From NCBI GenBank assembly GCA_902790465.1, contig CADASF010000013.1, forward strand, positions 1 to 41,011: a DNA stretch of 41,011 nucleotides. Direction: 5' to 3'. Positions 33,447 through 41,011 of this stretch are shown here, one piece after another. The notes beneath the pieces were generated by a model. That model searched no databases, had not been told where the DNA came from, and saw only the letters and a list, made by a program, of their open reading frames with translations. Position 1 is the stretch's first letter; every line of letters begins with the position of its first letter. The translations under genes and the position numbers were made by a program. The DNA comes from an uncultured bacterium (lineage in GTDB: Bacteria > Vulcanimicrobiota > CADAWZ01).

Positions 33447-35042
33447 TTAATTTTTCCCTAAGATTTTATAAAAGTTTGAATTTTTAACTTTGTCTCTTAT
33501 TAGGCTGATATATTTATTTTTGTAAAATATAGTATATAAAATAACAATTATTAATCCTAAAATAATTGGAAACAGGCTATAATTTAATAATATTTTTTGA
33601 TTATTTATTACATAAATTATATGATTTATTTCTGTTAAAAAAAATAATGCACTTAAAAAGAATATCCCAGCATCTTTTATGCTTATATTAAAAGGTGATT
33701 CAAATTTTCTATTGTCTTTTTGTTTGTTGGAATTTGATAAAATTGTAAATATTGGTTTTATTGAAGCTATATTTATAAATAAAAATATTATTGTATATAA
33801 ATATAGATTATTAGATAAAAATTCTTTATTTACTAAATCTTTTTCTATTCCTGTAAAAGGTGGAAAACCAGATATTATTATTAAACAAATTATATATATA
33901 AATGTTATAGCAGGTTTTTCTTTCCATTGTATTTCTTTTATGTCTTCGGTTTTAGATATTTTACAAAGATATGATGAAGATATCAATATAAGTGCAGGTA
34001 TTATAGATGAAGATATTATGCAGTATATGGAAAAAATATTATTTTGTAACATACCAGCAGTTACTATTGATGTATTTGCTATACATAGACAACCTGTTAT
34101 TTTCATTATATTTGATTGAAGTAATGAGTATATGCTTAAAATAAGGGCTGTTATATTCAATAATCCTATAAAAGTTATTATTATAATATTTGTAACGTAT
34201 TCTTTGTTTGGATTGAGAATATATATGAGCCAAAAAGCTATTATTGTGTTTCCTATTGATATTATTTTTAATGTTGTGTCGCTAAAAAAACTATTTTTTA
34301 TGAAATAAATTAAACTAAAAGGAATCATTCCTGCTCTAAACATTGAACCCATTAACATCATACAAAATGCAATGCTTTTTATCTCTTTTGATTCTATTTG
34401 TATTGATATATTACTTATTATGTCTATTTGATTGTTATATGAATTAGAAAATATCATTGCACCAATAATTGTAATATAATCAAAAAATACGGTTGTTATT
34501 GCCATATTATTTATTTGATTACTTTCAGATGTATCTTTAGAATTATTGAACATCAATATAAATTGTGCTATAGAAGAAAGTAATAAAAATGTTGCAGTTT
34601 GAATATAGGAATAAGATATTATTGCCAATATAATAAGTGAATCATATATTGAAGAAAACGATGTTATTTTTGATTGTTTTTCTTTTTCTTCAAATAGGTT
34701 ATTTGAAACATAATTTATGTGGGAAGTAAAAGCTATTATTGTAATTATTAAAATTAGAGTCGCATTAATTTGATTTATTCCAAATGAAATAGGTATATTT
34801 CCATAATATGTTTTAAACCATTGAAAAGACCAAATAAGCGGATCACTTGATTTATTAAAGTATTCTATTACATGCTTTATTATTATTATTGATATTCCAA
34901 TATTTATTGCTTTTATAATGAGTAATATGACATTTGAAATTGTTTTTGATTTTAATGTAAAATTTAATGTCAATATAGAGCTTATGATTGAAAATATTGG
35001 AATTGATATTATGTATGTAAATATTAAATTATTTTCAGACAT
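33447..35042 (-). CDS. highly diverged NuoL/NuoN-like membrane protein
   Basis: A 531-residue protein with about 14 hydrophobic segments. Resemblance to NuoL-type subunits is seen in the SFGINQINATLILIIT..SHINYVS region (as FRLDPLS..HLYSIGYM). It is also seen in LLLSSIAQFILMF at the site of LGWEGVGLCSYLL, and in MGSMFRAGMIPFSLIYF at the site of GAVAKSAQLPLQTWLPDAM. The Glu in the former and the Lys in the latter are replaced by Ser and Arg/Ala. It is the first gene of a two-gene unit with the NuoM-like gene, divergent from hfq. It could be a remodelled ion channel, a scaffold or a remnant. Confidence 0.6.
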   Translation of the reverse strand: MSENNLIFTYIISIPIFSIISSILTLNFTLKSKTISNVILLIIKAINIGISIIIIKHVIEYFNKSSDPLIWSFQWFKTYYGNIPISFGINQINATLILIITIIAFTSHINYVSNNLFEEKEKQSKITSFSSIYDSLIILAIISYSYIQTATFLLLSSIAQFILMFNNSKDTSESNQINNMAITTVFFDYITIIGAMIFSNSYNNQIDIISNISIQIESKEIKSIAFCMMLMGSMFRAGMIPFSLIYFIKNSFFSDTTLKIISIGNTIIAFWLIYILNPNKEYVTNIIIITFIGLLNITALILSIYSLLQSNIMKITGCLCIANTSIVTAGMLQNNIFSIYCIISSSIIPALILISSSYLCKISKTEDIKEIQWKEKPAITFIYIICLIIISGFPPFTGIEKDLVNKEFLSNNLYLYTIIFLFINIASIKPIFTILSNSNKQKDNRKFESPFNISIKDAGIFFLSALFFLTEINHIIYVINNQKILLNYSLFPIILGLIIVILYTIFYKNKYISLIRDKVKNSNFYKILGKN

Positions 35043-35177
35043 ATCTAAGGAAAAATTTTAATTCTAATTTTTATTATTTATTATAAAGTTATTATTCTTA
35101 TATAAGTTGAAAAATTCCCTTTTGTTTAAATATTAAGAAATAGTCAAATTTTTATTTTTTTTGATTTTTTATAACTA

Positions 35178-35206
35178 TTGCATAAAAAAAAAATAAGTAG
35201 TATAAT
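35178..35206 (+). promoter_or_regulatory. sigma70-type promoter of the hfq-dapF-oxidoreductase operon
   Basis: TTGCAT (35178-35183), a 17-base spacer and TATAAT (35201-35206), about 42 bases before the hfq start. The ribosome binding site GGAGG lies at about 35238-35242. Confidence 0.75.
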
Positions 35207-35248
35207 AAATAAATTGTTAGAATTTATTTATTTTTATGGAGGTTTTTT

Positions 35249-35530
35249 ATGGCTCGCAATCTTCAAGATGCTTTTTTTCAAAAAGCAAAAAATGACGGAA
35301 TTCCAGTCTCTGTATATCTTTTAAGTGGTTTCAGAATTTCTGGCATAATTAAGGGATTTGATACTTTTACAGTATTGATTGAGCAACAGGAAGGTGGAAC
35401 ACAACTTATTTTTAAGCATGCAATAAGCACAGTAAGTGGTGGAAAGAGCTTGACAACATCTGGAGTTTTTTCTTGTTTGGAAAAACCAAAAATGAAAGTT
35501 GTTGAAGAAAAAGAAGAAGTCAAAGAATAG
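35249..35530 (+). CDS. hfq: RNA chaperone Hfq
   Basis: A 93-residue protein. The Sm1 motif VYLLSGFRISGIIKGFDTFTV and Sm2 motif LIFKHAISTV are the Hfq signature. NLQDAFFQKAKNDGIPVSVY at the N-terminus also fits, and an acidic C-terminal tail (VVEEKEEVKE) follows. Hfq forms a hexameric ring that binds small RNAs and AU-rich mRNA. It is the first gene of a plus-strand operon, 11 bases before dapF. Hfq is usually beside miaA or mutL in many bacteria, so this neighbourhood is a little unusual. Confidence 0.95.
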   Translation: MARNLQDAFFQKAKNDGIPVSVYLLSGFRISGIIKGFDTFTVLIEQQEGGTQLIFKHAISTVSGGKSLTTSGVFSCLEKPKMKVVEEKEEVKE

Positions 35531-35541
35531 AGGTTCTTTTT

Positions 35542-36429
35542 ATGGCAAGTGTTACTAAAATGCATGGATTAGGCAATGATTTTGTAATTGGCTATTTAAA
35601 AACTTTTAAATGGTGTATACCTCAGATTCGAGATATTGCCATTGAAATTTGTGATAGACACAGAGGAATAGGGGCTGATGGTCTTATTCTCTATGATTTT
35701 GACGATGAAAATAATCCAACAATGAGCATTTGGAATTCAGATGGTTCAAAAGCTGAAATGTGTGGAAATGGTATAAGGTGTCTTGCCTCTTATTTGTATG
35801 AGTTGAAACTTGTAAAGTCAGAAAATTTTAAAATAAAAACTTTGGCTGGTTTTAAGGAAGTTTTTGTTGACAATAAAATAAATGTAGAGGATTCTAAAAA
35901 GTTTCTCAAAGGTAGAACAGACTATGTCGGAGTAGTCATGGGCTATCCCGAATTTTTGGCTTCAAAGATTCCAGTAAAGACAGAAGAAGAATTCTTTATA
36001 GATAGAGAAATAAATGTTTTAGATCGCACTTTTAAAGTTTCTGCAGTGAGTATGGGAAATCCACATGCTGTTATTTTTGTAAATAGTGATTTTTCTTCAG
36101 AAGATTTTTACAAATATGGTCCAGCTATAGAAAAACATGAACTTTTTCCAAGATTTACAAATGTAGAATTTGTAAATTATAAAAATCCACATGAATTTTC
36201 TGTTAGAGTTTGGGAAAGAGGAGCAGGAGAGACTTTGGCATGCGGTACAGGAGCATGTGCTGTTTATGCTGTTGCTTGTAAACTTGAAAAAGCTTCACTA
36301 TATGCTGATATTCACTTGCCAGGTGGAACACTTAGAATTTCAACTGGTAAAAATGGAGTAATCCAGATGACTGGTCCTGCCACAGAAGTTTTTTCTACTA
36401 AAGTAGAACTTCCTTGTGAGGATTTATGA
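35542..36429 (+). CDS. dapF: diaminopimelate epimerase
   Basis: A 295-residue enzyme that converts LL-DAP to meso-DAP in lysine and peptidoglycan synthesis. Signature motifs are HGLGNDFVIG near the N-terminus, NSDGSKAEMCGNGIRCLASY with the first catalytic Cys (about residue 74), MGNPHAVIFV, and ERGAGETLACGTGACAVYAV with the second Cys (about 234). Both cysteines are intact. Its length is about 20 residues above the E. coli enzyme because of an insert around FLKGRTDYVG. The stop TGA overlaps the next start (ATGA). Confidence 0.95.
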   Translation: MASVTKMHGLGNDFVIGYLKTFKWCIPQIRDIAIEICDRHRGIGADGLILYDFDDENNPTMSIWNSDGSKAEMCGNGIRCLASYLYELKLVKSENFKIKTLAGFKEVFVDNKINVEDSKKFLKGRTDYVGVVMGYPEFLASKIPVKTEEEFFIDREINVLDRTFKVSAVSMGNPHAVIFVNSDFSSEDFYKYGPAIEKHELFPRFTNVEFVNYKNPHEFSVRVWERGAGETLACGTGACAVYAVACKLEKASLYADIHLPGGTLRISTGKNGVIQMTGPATEVFSTKVELPCEDL

Positions 36430-37106
36430 TGGAGCTTCCTTTTAAAGATACTGGTATTACTGTTCTTGTCGGAGGTCTTGGTTGTGGAAAAACAGAGATT
36501 TCTGCTAATTTAGCATTTTGTATGGCTGAAAAATATAATAAGTTGATTCACATAATAGACCTCGACAATATAAAGCCTTATTTTAAAATAAGAAACCTCA
36601 ATGAAAAATATAGAATATCCAATGTAAATATTGTAGCTCCTGATATTCGATATTCTTTTGCAGATTTGCCGATAATATCCCCTGAGGCTCGGACTATTGC
36701 AGATATTTCTGAACATGTTATCATAGATGTTGGAGGAGATGCTTCTGGAGCAAGAGTTTTGGGGGGATATTCTGAGGTCATTTCAAAGAGAAAATACAAC
36801 ATGTTTTTTGTTGTAAATGCTTCAAGACCTTTTATGAGAGATTTTGATTCGATATTATTGGCTTTAAAAGATATAGAAAATATGTCAGGGTTAAAAGTAA
36901 CTGGGATAGTAAATAATACTCACATGATGTGGGATACAACTTTGGAAATTTTTGAAGAAGGTAGGGAGATTTCAAAAAAGTTGTCGTCTGAATTGAATAT
37001 TCCCTTTGTGTTTAGCTGTGTGAGTGTTGATTCTATTTTAGAAAAAAGAGATTTTTATTATGAAAATCTTTTTAAAATGGATTTGTATTTTTTGAGTGAA
37101 ATTTAA
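36426..37106 (+). CDS. P-loop nucleotide-binding protein (MinD/ParA-like) next to the 2-oxoacid oxidoreductase
   Basis: A 226-residue protein. Walker A is ITVLVGGLGCGKTEIS (residues about 11-26). IIDLDNIKPYFKIR matches the region following a deviant ParA/MinD-type fold, and HVIIDVGGDASGARVLGGY (about 98-116) gives the Walker B-like and switch II region. Proteins of this kind sit beside 2-oxoacid:ferredoxin oxidoreductase genes in other anaerobes, where their role is not established; cofactor handling or assembly is a guess. The start overlaps the dapF stop by four bases. An alternative start is the next codon, also ATG. Confidence 0.8.
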   Translation: MMELPFKDTGITVLVGGLGCGKTEISANLAFCMAEKYNKLIHIIDLDNIKPYFKIRNLNEKYRISNVNIVAPDIRYSFADLPIISPEARTIADISEHVIIDVGGDASGARVLGGYSEVISKRKYNMFFVVNASRPFMRDFDSILLALKDIENMSGLKVTGIVNNTHMMWDTTLEIFEEGREISKKLSSELNIPFVFSCVSVDSILEKRDFYYENLFKMDLYFLSEI

Positions 37107-37125
37107 ATGTGTAGGAGATTTCAAA

Positions 37126-37329
37126 ATGGCAAAAATTGAAGTCGATCCCGAGAGATGTAAGGGATGTCTTCTTTGTGCAGAATTTTGTCCCAAAAAGATT
37201 ATAAAGGCATCTGATACTTTAAATTCTAAGGGATATTATCCAGCAATGCAGATCGAACCTGAAAAATGTATTGGCTGTGCAATATGTGCAAAGATGTGTC
37301 CAGATGTAGCGATTAGTGTATTTAAGTGA
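37126..37329 (+). CDS. 2[4Fe-4S] ferredoxin-like delta subunit of 2-oxoacid:ferredoxin oxidoreductase
   Basis: A 67-residue protein with two clusters: CKGCLLCAEFCPKK and CIGCAICAKMCPDV (CxxCxxCxxxCP twice). It carries electrons from the TPP enzyme to ferredoxin. I chose the ATG at 37126 because AGGAG lies eight to nine bases upstream. The longer frame at 37096 overlaps the previous gene and has no fitting site. Next comes the alpha subunit. Confidence 0.9.
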   Translation: MAKIEVDPERCKGCLLCAEFCPKKIIKASDTLNSKGYYPAMQIEPEKCIGCAICAKMCPDVAISVFK

Positions 37330-37338
37330 GGATATAAA

Positions 37339-38385
37339 ATGGGTGAAAAAATTTTGATGAAAGGCAATGAAGCCATAGGAGAAGCTGCTATTTCTGCTGG
37401 TTGTCGTTGTTTTTTTGGTTATCCAATAACACCTCAGAGTGAATTGCCTGCATTTCTCGCTAAAAAAATGCCACTTGTCGGTGGTGTTTTTCTACAAGCA
37501 GAAAGTGAAATAGCTGCAATTAATATGGTTTATGGTGCTGCAAGTGCAGGAGTCAGAGTTATGACTTCCTCTTCAAGCCCTGGTATTAGTTTAAAACAAG
37601 AAGGTATTTCATATATTGCAGGTGCAGAACTTCCAGTACTTATATGTAATGTCCAGAGAGCTGGACCAGGTTTGGGAACAATACAGCCAAGCCAGTCAGA
37701 TTATTTTCAAGCTGTAAAAGGTGGCGGTCATGGCGATTATAGATTGATAGTTCTATCTCCATCTTCTGTTCAAGAAGTCATTGATTTGATAAGACTTGGA
37801 TTTGATCTTGCTGATAAATACAAAACTCCAGCAATGTTTTTAGCTGAGGGCATGTTAGGTCAATTGATGGAACCTGTTGATTTGGGAGATTATAAGCCAA
37901 ATATTCCTGACAAGCCATGGGCTTTGACTGGTTGTAAGGGTAGAGAAAAAAATATTGTAACTTCCCTTTGGATCGATCCTGAAGAACTTGAAAGACACAA
38001 TTTAGAACTTCAGAAAAAATATGCTAAAATTAAAGAAAATGAGCAGAGATGGGAAGAATTCAAATTCGATGACGAAGCAGAATATTTGATAGTAGCTCAT
38101 GGAACAATGGCAAGGATTGCAAAATCTGCAGTTATAAAAGCAAGGGAAGAGGGTATTAAAACTGGATTGATCAGACCGATTAGTTTGTGGCCATATCCAG
38201 AAAAAGCCTTTGCTAATTTGAAGAATATCAAAAAGATTCTCGTTGTTGAAATGAGTATGGGGCAGATGGTTGAAGATGTGAGACTTTCTGTAAATGGTCG
38301 TGTTCCAGTCGAATTTTTCGGTAGAGCTGGAGGTATGTTCCCAACTGTCAATCAGATACTTGGAAAATTGAGGGAGATTAAATAA
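37339..38385 (+). CDS. vorB: 2-oxoacid:ferredoxin oxidoreductase alpha subunit (VorB/KorA-type)
   Basis: A 348-residue protein: KGNEAIGEAAISAGCRCFFGYPITPQSELPAFLAKKMP, the TPP-domain partner (pyrimidine-binding) signature, with QAESEIAAINMVYGAASAGVRVMTSSSSPG. The length and the SEIAAINMVYGA and SQSDYFQAVKGGGHGDYR runs match proteins usually named VorB (3-methyl-2-oxobutanoate) or KorA (2-oxoglutarate). The substrate is not fixed by sequence. The enzyme works with the beta, gamma and delta subunits to form acyl-CoA and reduced ferredoxin, or the reverse reaction in anaerobes. It is nine bases after the delta gene. Confidence 0.9.
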   Translation: MGEKILMKGNEAIGEAAISAGCRCFFGYPITPQSELPAFLAKKMPLVGGVFLQAESEIAAINMVYGAASAGVRVMTSSSSPGISLKQEGISYIAGAELPVLICNVQRAGPGLGTIQPSQSDYFQAVKGGGHGDYRLIVLSPSSVQEVIDLIRLGFDLADKYKTPAMFLAEGMLGQLMEPVDLGDYKPNIPDKPWALTGCKGREKNIVTSLWIDPEELERHNLELQKKYAKIKENEQRWEEFKFDDEAEYLIVAHGTMARIAKSAVIKAREEGIKTGLIRPISLWPYPEKAFANLKNIKKILVVEMSMGQMVEDVRLSVNGRVPVEFFGRAGGMFPTVNQILGKLREIK

Positions 38386-38386
38386 C

Positions 38387-39130
38387 ATGGAAAAGATATT
38401 TGGAATGCCAAAATCATTGACTGCTAAACCCTTCAGTTTTTGTGCAGGCTGTACTCATGGAATTATTCATAGACTTGTTGCTGAAGTCATTGATGAACTT
38501 GGCATAAAAGAAAGTGCTATAGGTGTTGGTTCTGTAGGTTGCAGTGTTTTTTCTTATGAATTTTTTGATGTTGATATGGCAAGTGCTTCACATGGAAGAG
38601 CTCCTGCTGTAGCTACTGGTATAAAGAGAGCAAGACCAAATAATATAGTTTTCACATATCAAGGAGATGGAGATCTTGCAGCAATAGGTACTGCTGAAAT
38701 TGTACATGCAGCAGCAAGGTCAGAAAAGATAACAGTCATATTTGTAAATAATGCAATTTATGGAATGACTGGTGGACAGATGGCTCCAACAACTGTTTTG
38801 GGACAAAAAACAGAAACTACACCTTATGGAAGAACTGTTGAAAATCAGGGCTATCCTGTTAAGATGTCAGAGATGTTATCTGCTCTAGATGGTTCTAATT
38901 TTATTGAAAGAGTTACTGTTGTAACTCCTGCTTATGTAAATAAAGCAAAGGCTGCAATTAAAAAGGCTTTTCAATACCAGATTGAAGGCAAAGGATTTAA
39001 CTTGGTTGAAGTTCTTTCAACTTGTCCTTCATGTTGGGGTATGCCACCATTAAAAGCTATGGATTGGCTGAAAGAAAATATGTTGCCTGTTTTCCCATTG
39101 GGTGTATATAAAGATAATGGAAATAAATAA
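38387..39130 (+). CDS. 2-oxoacid:ferredoxin oxidoreductase beta subunit (TPP-binding)
   Basis: A 247-residue protein: KPFSFCAGCTHGIIHRLVAE near the N-terminus, GDGDLAAIGTAEIVHAA and VNNAIYGMTGGQM (TPP/Mg binding: GDGDL..NN), and a cysteine-bearing C-terminal segment CPSCWGMPP. Cysteines at FCAGC and CPSC are consistent with the [4Fe-4S] cluster seen in many OFOR beta subunits. It begins one base after the alpha stop, so it is translationally coupled. Confidence 0.92.
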   Translation: MEKIFGMPKSLTAKPFSFCAGCTHGIIHRLVAEVIDELGIKESAIGVGSVGCSVFSYEFFDVDMASASHGRAPAVATGIKRARPNNIVFTYQGDGDLAAIGTAEIVHAAARSEKITVIFVNNAIYGMTGGQMAPTTVLGQKTETTPYGRTVENQGYPVKMSEMLSALDGSNFIERVTVVTPAYVNKAKAAIKKAFQYQIEGKGFNLVEVLSTCPSCWGMPPLKAMDWLKENMLPVFPLGVYKDNGNK

Positions 39131-39153
39131 ACTGTAATTTTGGAGATCTTAAA

Positions 39154-39696
39154 ATGCATGAAGAAATGATGATTGCTGGATTTGGTGGACAGGGCGTTCT
39201 TTTGATCGGTCAACTGATAGCACAAACTGCTCTTGTTGAAGATAAAAATGTCCTTTGGATGCCTGCCTATGGACCAGAGACAAGAGGCGGATTTGCAAAT
39301 TGTACAGTTATGGTATCTGATTCAGATATTTATTCACCTGTAACAAGTGAGCCAACATCTATGATAGTAATGAATCTTCCTTCTTTGAATAAGTTTGAAA
39401 GAAGTGTAAAAGAAGGTGGTTTTCTCTTTGTAAATAAATCTCTTGTAAATAGAGATGTATTTAGAAATGATATAGATAGTATTTGTGTTCCTGTAACAGA
39501 AATAGCTCGTGATTTGGGAAATGTAAAAGCAGCAAATATGGTTGCTTTAGGTGGATTTATTGCAAAAAAGCCTATTGTTGAATTTAAAACTTTGATTGAT
39601 TGTCTCCCTAAAGTCTTTAAGGGAACAAAAGAAAAACTTATTCCTTTCAATAAAGAAGCACTTTTAAAAGGTGCTGAATATGTAAAGGGTATGTAA
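39154..39696 (+). CDS. 2-oxoacid:ferredoxin oxidoreductase gamma subunit
   Basis: A 180-residue protein: EEMMIAGFGGQGVLLIGQLIAQTAL (glycine-rich start of the gamma/POR_gamma fold) and YGPETRGGFANCTVMVSDSDIYSPVT. It is the last subunit of the operon (delta, alpha, beta, gamma) and is followed by a strong terminator. GGAGA precedes the ATG. Confidence 0.92.
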   Translation: MHEEMMIAGFGGQGVLLIGQLIAQTALVEDKNVLWMPAYGPETRGGFANCTVMVSDSDIYSPVTSEPTSMIVMNLPSLNKFERSVKEGGFLFVNKSLVNRDVFRNDIDSICVPVTEIARDLGNVKAANMVALGGFIAKKPIVEFKTLIDCLPKVFKGTKEKLIPFNKEALLKGAEYVKGM

Positions 39697-39701
39697 ATAG
39701 T

Positions 39702-39748
39702 AAAAAAAAGTTGGCTGTGGTAAAATTTTATCACAGCCAACTTTTTTT
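39702..39748 (+). terminator. strong terminator ending the hfq-to-oxidoreductase operon
   Basis: AAAAAAAGTTGGCTGTG pairs perfectly with CACAGCCAACTTTTTTT; the inner TAAAA/TTTTA pair continues the stem around a G.T pair. It has A- and T-runs at the two sides, so it could act in both directions. Confidence 0.9.
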
Positions 39749-39867
39749 ATAAGATCTTTGATTCTTATTTTTTCTTACAATGACATAGAAAGGAGATAAA
39801 GGAAATTTTTATTTTTTACAAAGAAATTAATAAAAGTTAAATTGTAAATTATTTCAAGGAGCATTAA

Positions 39868-40863
39868 ATGCTTTACAAATCAATAGACCTTTTTGCTGGA
39901 ATAGGTGGAATTAGAAAAGGTTTTGAAAATATTTTTCAAGATAGATTAAAAACAGTATTTGTAAGTGAATTTGATAAATTTGCACAAAAAACATATAAAA
40001 TTAATTTTCATGATTCTTTTAAAATTTCAGGTGATATAACAAAAATAGATGAAAAGGATATACCAAAATTTGATATTTGTTTTGCTGGTTTTCCATGTCA
40101 GGCTTTTTCAAAAGCAGGTAAACAAGAGGGATTTAGTGATAATTATAAAGGAATATGTAGAGGAACTCTTTTTCAAGATGTAGTCAGAATATGTGAATAT
40201 CATAAACCAAAAGTCATTTTTTGTGAAAATGTAAAAGGTCTTTTGATTCAGGATCATGGCAATACTTTCAAAATAATAAAAAAATCTTTTGAAGAAATAG
40301 GATATAATGTTTTTTATAAAATTTTAAACAGTAAAGATTTTGGTGTCCCTCAAAATAGAGAGCGTATTTATATAGTATGTTTTAGAAAAAATATTAATAT
40401 AGAACACTTTGATTTTCCTGTTGGTCGCTTTCAAAAAACTTCTATTTTCGATATATTAGATCCCGCTCCAATATCGTCTAAATATTATTTAAGTGATGTT
40501 TATCTTAATTTTTTAAGAAATCACAAAGCAAGACAAGAAGCAAAAGGAAATGGTTTTGGCTATGAAATAAGAGATTTGAATGGAATTGCAAATGCTATTG
40601 TCTGTGGTGGCATGGGGAGAGAACGCAATTTGATAATAGATGATAGAGAACATTCACTTGTTCCAATAACTCATATTAAGGGAAAAATAAATGAAGAAAA
40701 TATAAGAAAGATGACACCGAGAGAGTGGGCGAGACTTCAGGGATTCCCTGAAGATTTTAAATTAGAGCTTGCAGATACTCATTTATATAAGCAATTTGGA
40801 AATAGCGTTACTATAAATGTTATTGAAGATATAGCTACAAAAATAATGGAGATATTAGAATAG
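39868..40863 (+). CDS. DNA (cytosine-5) methyltransferase
   Basis: A 331-residue type II C5 methylase. Motif I is SIDLFAGIGGIRKGFE, motif IV is CFAGFPCQAFSKAG with catalytic Cys (about residue 78), motif VI is FCENVKGL, motif VIII is QNRERIYIVCF, motif IX is REWARLQGFPEDF and motif X is FGNSVTINVIEDIA. All are intact. AAGGAG precedes the ATG. No restriction endonuclease is seen on its downstream side; only a 27-codon frame cut off by a repeat follows. It could be an orphan methylase, or its partner could lie beyond the window. Confidence 0.95.
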   Translation: MLYKSIDLFAGIGGIRKGFENIFQDRLKTVFVSEFDKFAQKTYKINFHDSFKISGDITKIDEKDIPKFDICFAGFPCQAFSKAGKQEGFSDNYKGICRGTLFQDVVRICEYHKPKVIFCENVKGLLIQDHGNTFKIIKKSFEEIGYNVFYKILNSKDFGVPQNRERIYIVCFRKNINIEHFDFPVGRFQKTSIFDILDPAPISSKYYLSDVYLNFLRNHKARQEAKGNGFGYEIRDLNGIANAIVCGGMGRERNLIIDDREHSLVPITHIKGKINEENIRKMTPREWARLQGFPEDFKLELADTHLYKQFGNSVTINVIEDIATKIMEILE

Positions 40864-40896
40864 CTCTATTTAAAGCCATTACTTTTGGAGGTTTGG

Positions 40897-40977
40897 ATGG
40901 GTAAGACAAATCTTAGGCTCCGTCAGGAGCCGTTCCTGTACAGCCCCCTCAAGACTGAGGGGGTAAGGGGGTGTTGA
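40897..40977 (+). pseudogene. short reading frame interrupted by the palindromic repeat (possible cut-off partner gene)
   Basis: GGAGG followed after five bases by ATG starts MGKTNLRL, then the frame runs into the repeat at 40914 and stops at TGA (40975-40977), 26 residues. The ribosome binding site looks real. One reading is that a gene after the C5 methylase lost its body to the repeat insertion; another is chance. Low certainty. Confidence 0.3.
40914..40977 (+). repeat. second copy of the REP-like hairpin element
   Basis: GGCTCC-gtca-GGAGCC (40916-40931) and CCCCCTCA/TGAGGGGG (40944-40963), followed by AAGGGGGTGTTGA. The order and spacing match the element at 7791-7887 (GGTGTC/GACACC and CCCCTCAA/TTGAGGGG, then AAGGGGGAGTTGA). 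Stem bases differ but pairing is kept, which suggests the structure is under selection or copied with drift. Confidence 0.65.
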
Positions 40978-41011
40978 TTCAAGAAATAAAATTTAGAATT
41001 ATAAACAACAA

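Noticed and set aside
38002-38388. 128-codon minus-strand frame, and other antisense frames in the oxidoreductase genes
   Set aside because: They lie antisense to clearly conserved subunits and have no start context or family resemblance.

Overview
This 41 kb window is very AT-rich. It looks like a chromosomal stretch (or a large metagenomic contig) of an anaerobic, Gram-negative-type bacterium. The reasons are lipoproteins with SPI/SPII-like leaders, diaminopimelate synthesis (dapF), hfq, type IV/II-like prepilins, and a ferredoxin-dependent 2-oxoacid oxidoreductase. I cannot place the phylum from sequence alone. I see no rRNA, tRNA or CRISPR array.

Layout. (1) 1-1520 (-): a frameshifted AAA-ATPase-like/PD-(D/E)XK protein that runs off the left edge, with a hairpin pair around its ribosome binding site. 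(2) 1.8-8.7 kb (-): a zinc-ribbon membrane protein, then an apparent operon pspA-like > DUF4178-like > two small membrane proteins > membrane-anchored spermidine-synthase-like enzyme > leucine-rich-repeat protein. (3) 8.8-12.2 kb (+): a membrane GAF-GGDEF protein with a degenerate GGDEF motif, a zinc-ribbon membrane protein and an M23 peptidase. (4) 12.2-18.5 kb: a three-subunit restriction-modification locus (methylase subunit M, Eco57I-type NPPY methylase, GIY-YIG/helicase). Its first two genes are both cut at a perfect 20-bp inverted repeat (12750-12769 and 15248-15267). Flipping the 2,478 bp between the repeats restores both genes in frame at once and joins the second to the helicase by a TGATG overlap. 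This is the most striking object in the window: an apparent intragenic inversion switch, or a fixed inversion, caught in the broken orientation. Small palindromic repeats lie inside the segment. (5) 18.7-21.7 kb (-): an amidohydrolase, an ankyrin lipoprotein and a secreted protein. (6) 21.8-23.5 kb (-): three tandem TM2-domain proteins, two with zinc ribbons and in-frame minisatellites. (7) 23.5-31.4 kb (-): two tandem copies of a three-gene pseudopilin cassette (large PilX-like, PilV-like, PilW-like), preceded by a lipoprotein. (8) 32-35 kb (-): two highly diverged NuoM/NuoL-like membrane proteins without other complex I genes. (9) 35.2-39.7 kb (+): hfq-dapF-P-loop ATPase-ferredoxin-2-oxoacid:ferredoxin oxidoreductase subunits, behind a good sigma70-type promoter and ending at a strong terminator. 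(10) 39.9-40.9 kb (+): a DNA cytosine-5 methyltransferase, followed by a two-hairpin repeat that seems to interrupt the start of another reading frame.

How it fits together: the window mixes housekeeping metabolism (dapF, the oxidoreductase) with surface and membrane-stress functions (PspA cluster, pseudopilins, TM2 proteins) and defence genes (split R-M, C5 methylase, PD-(D/E)XK proteins). Palindromic repeats are concentrated around the defence genes.
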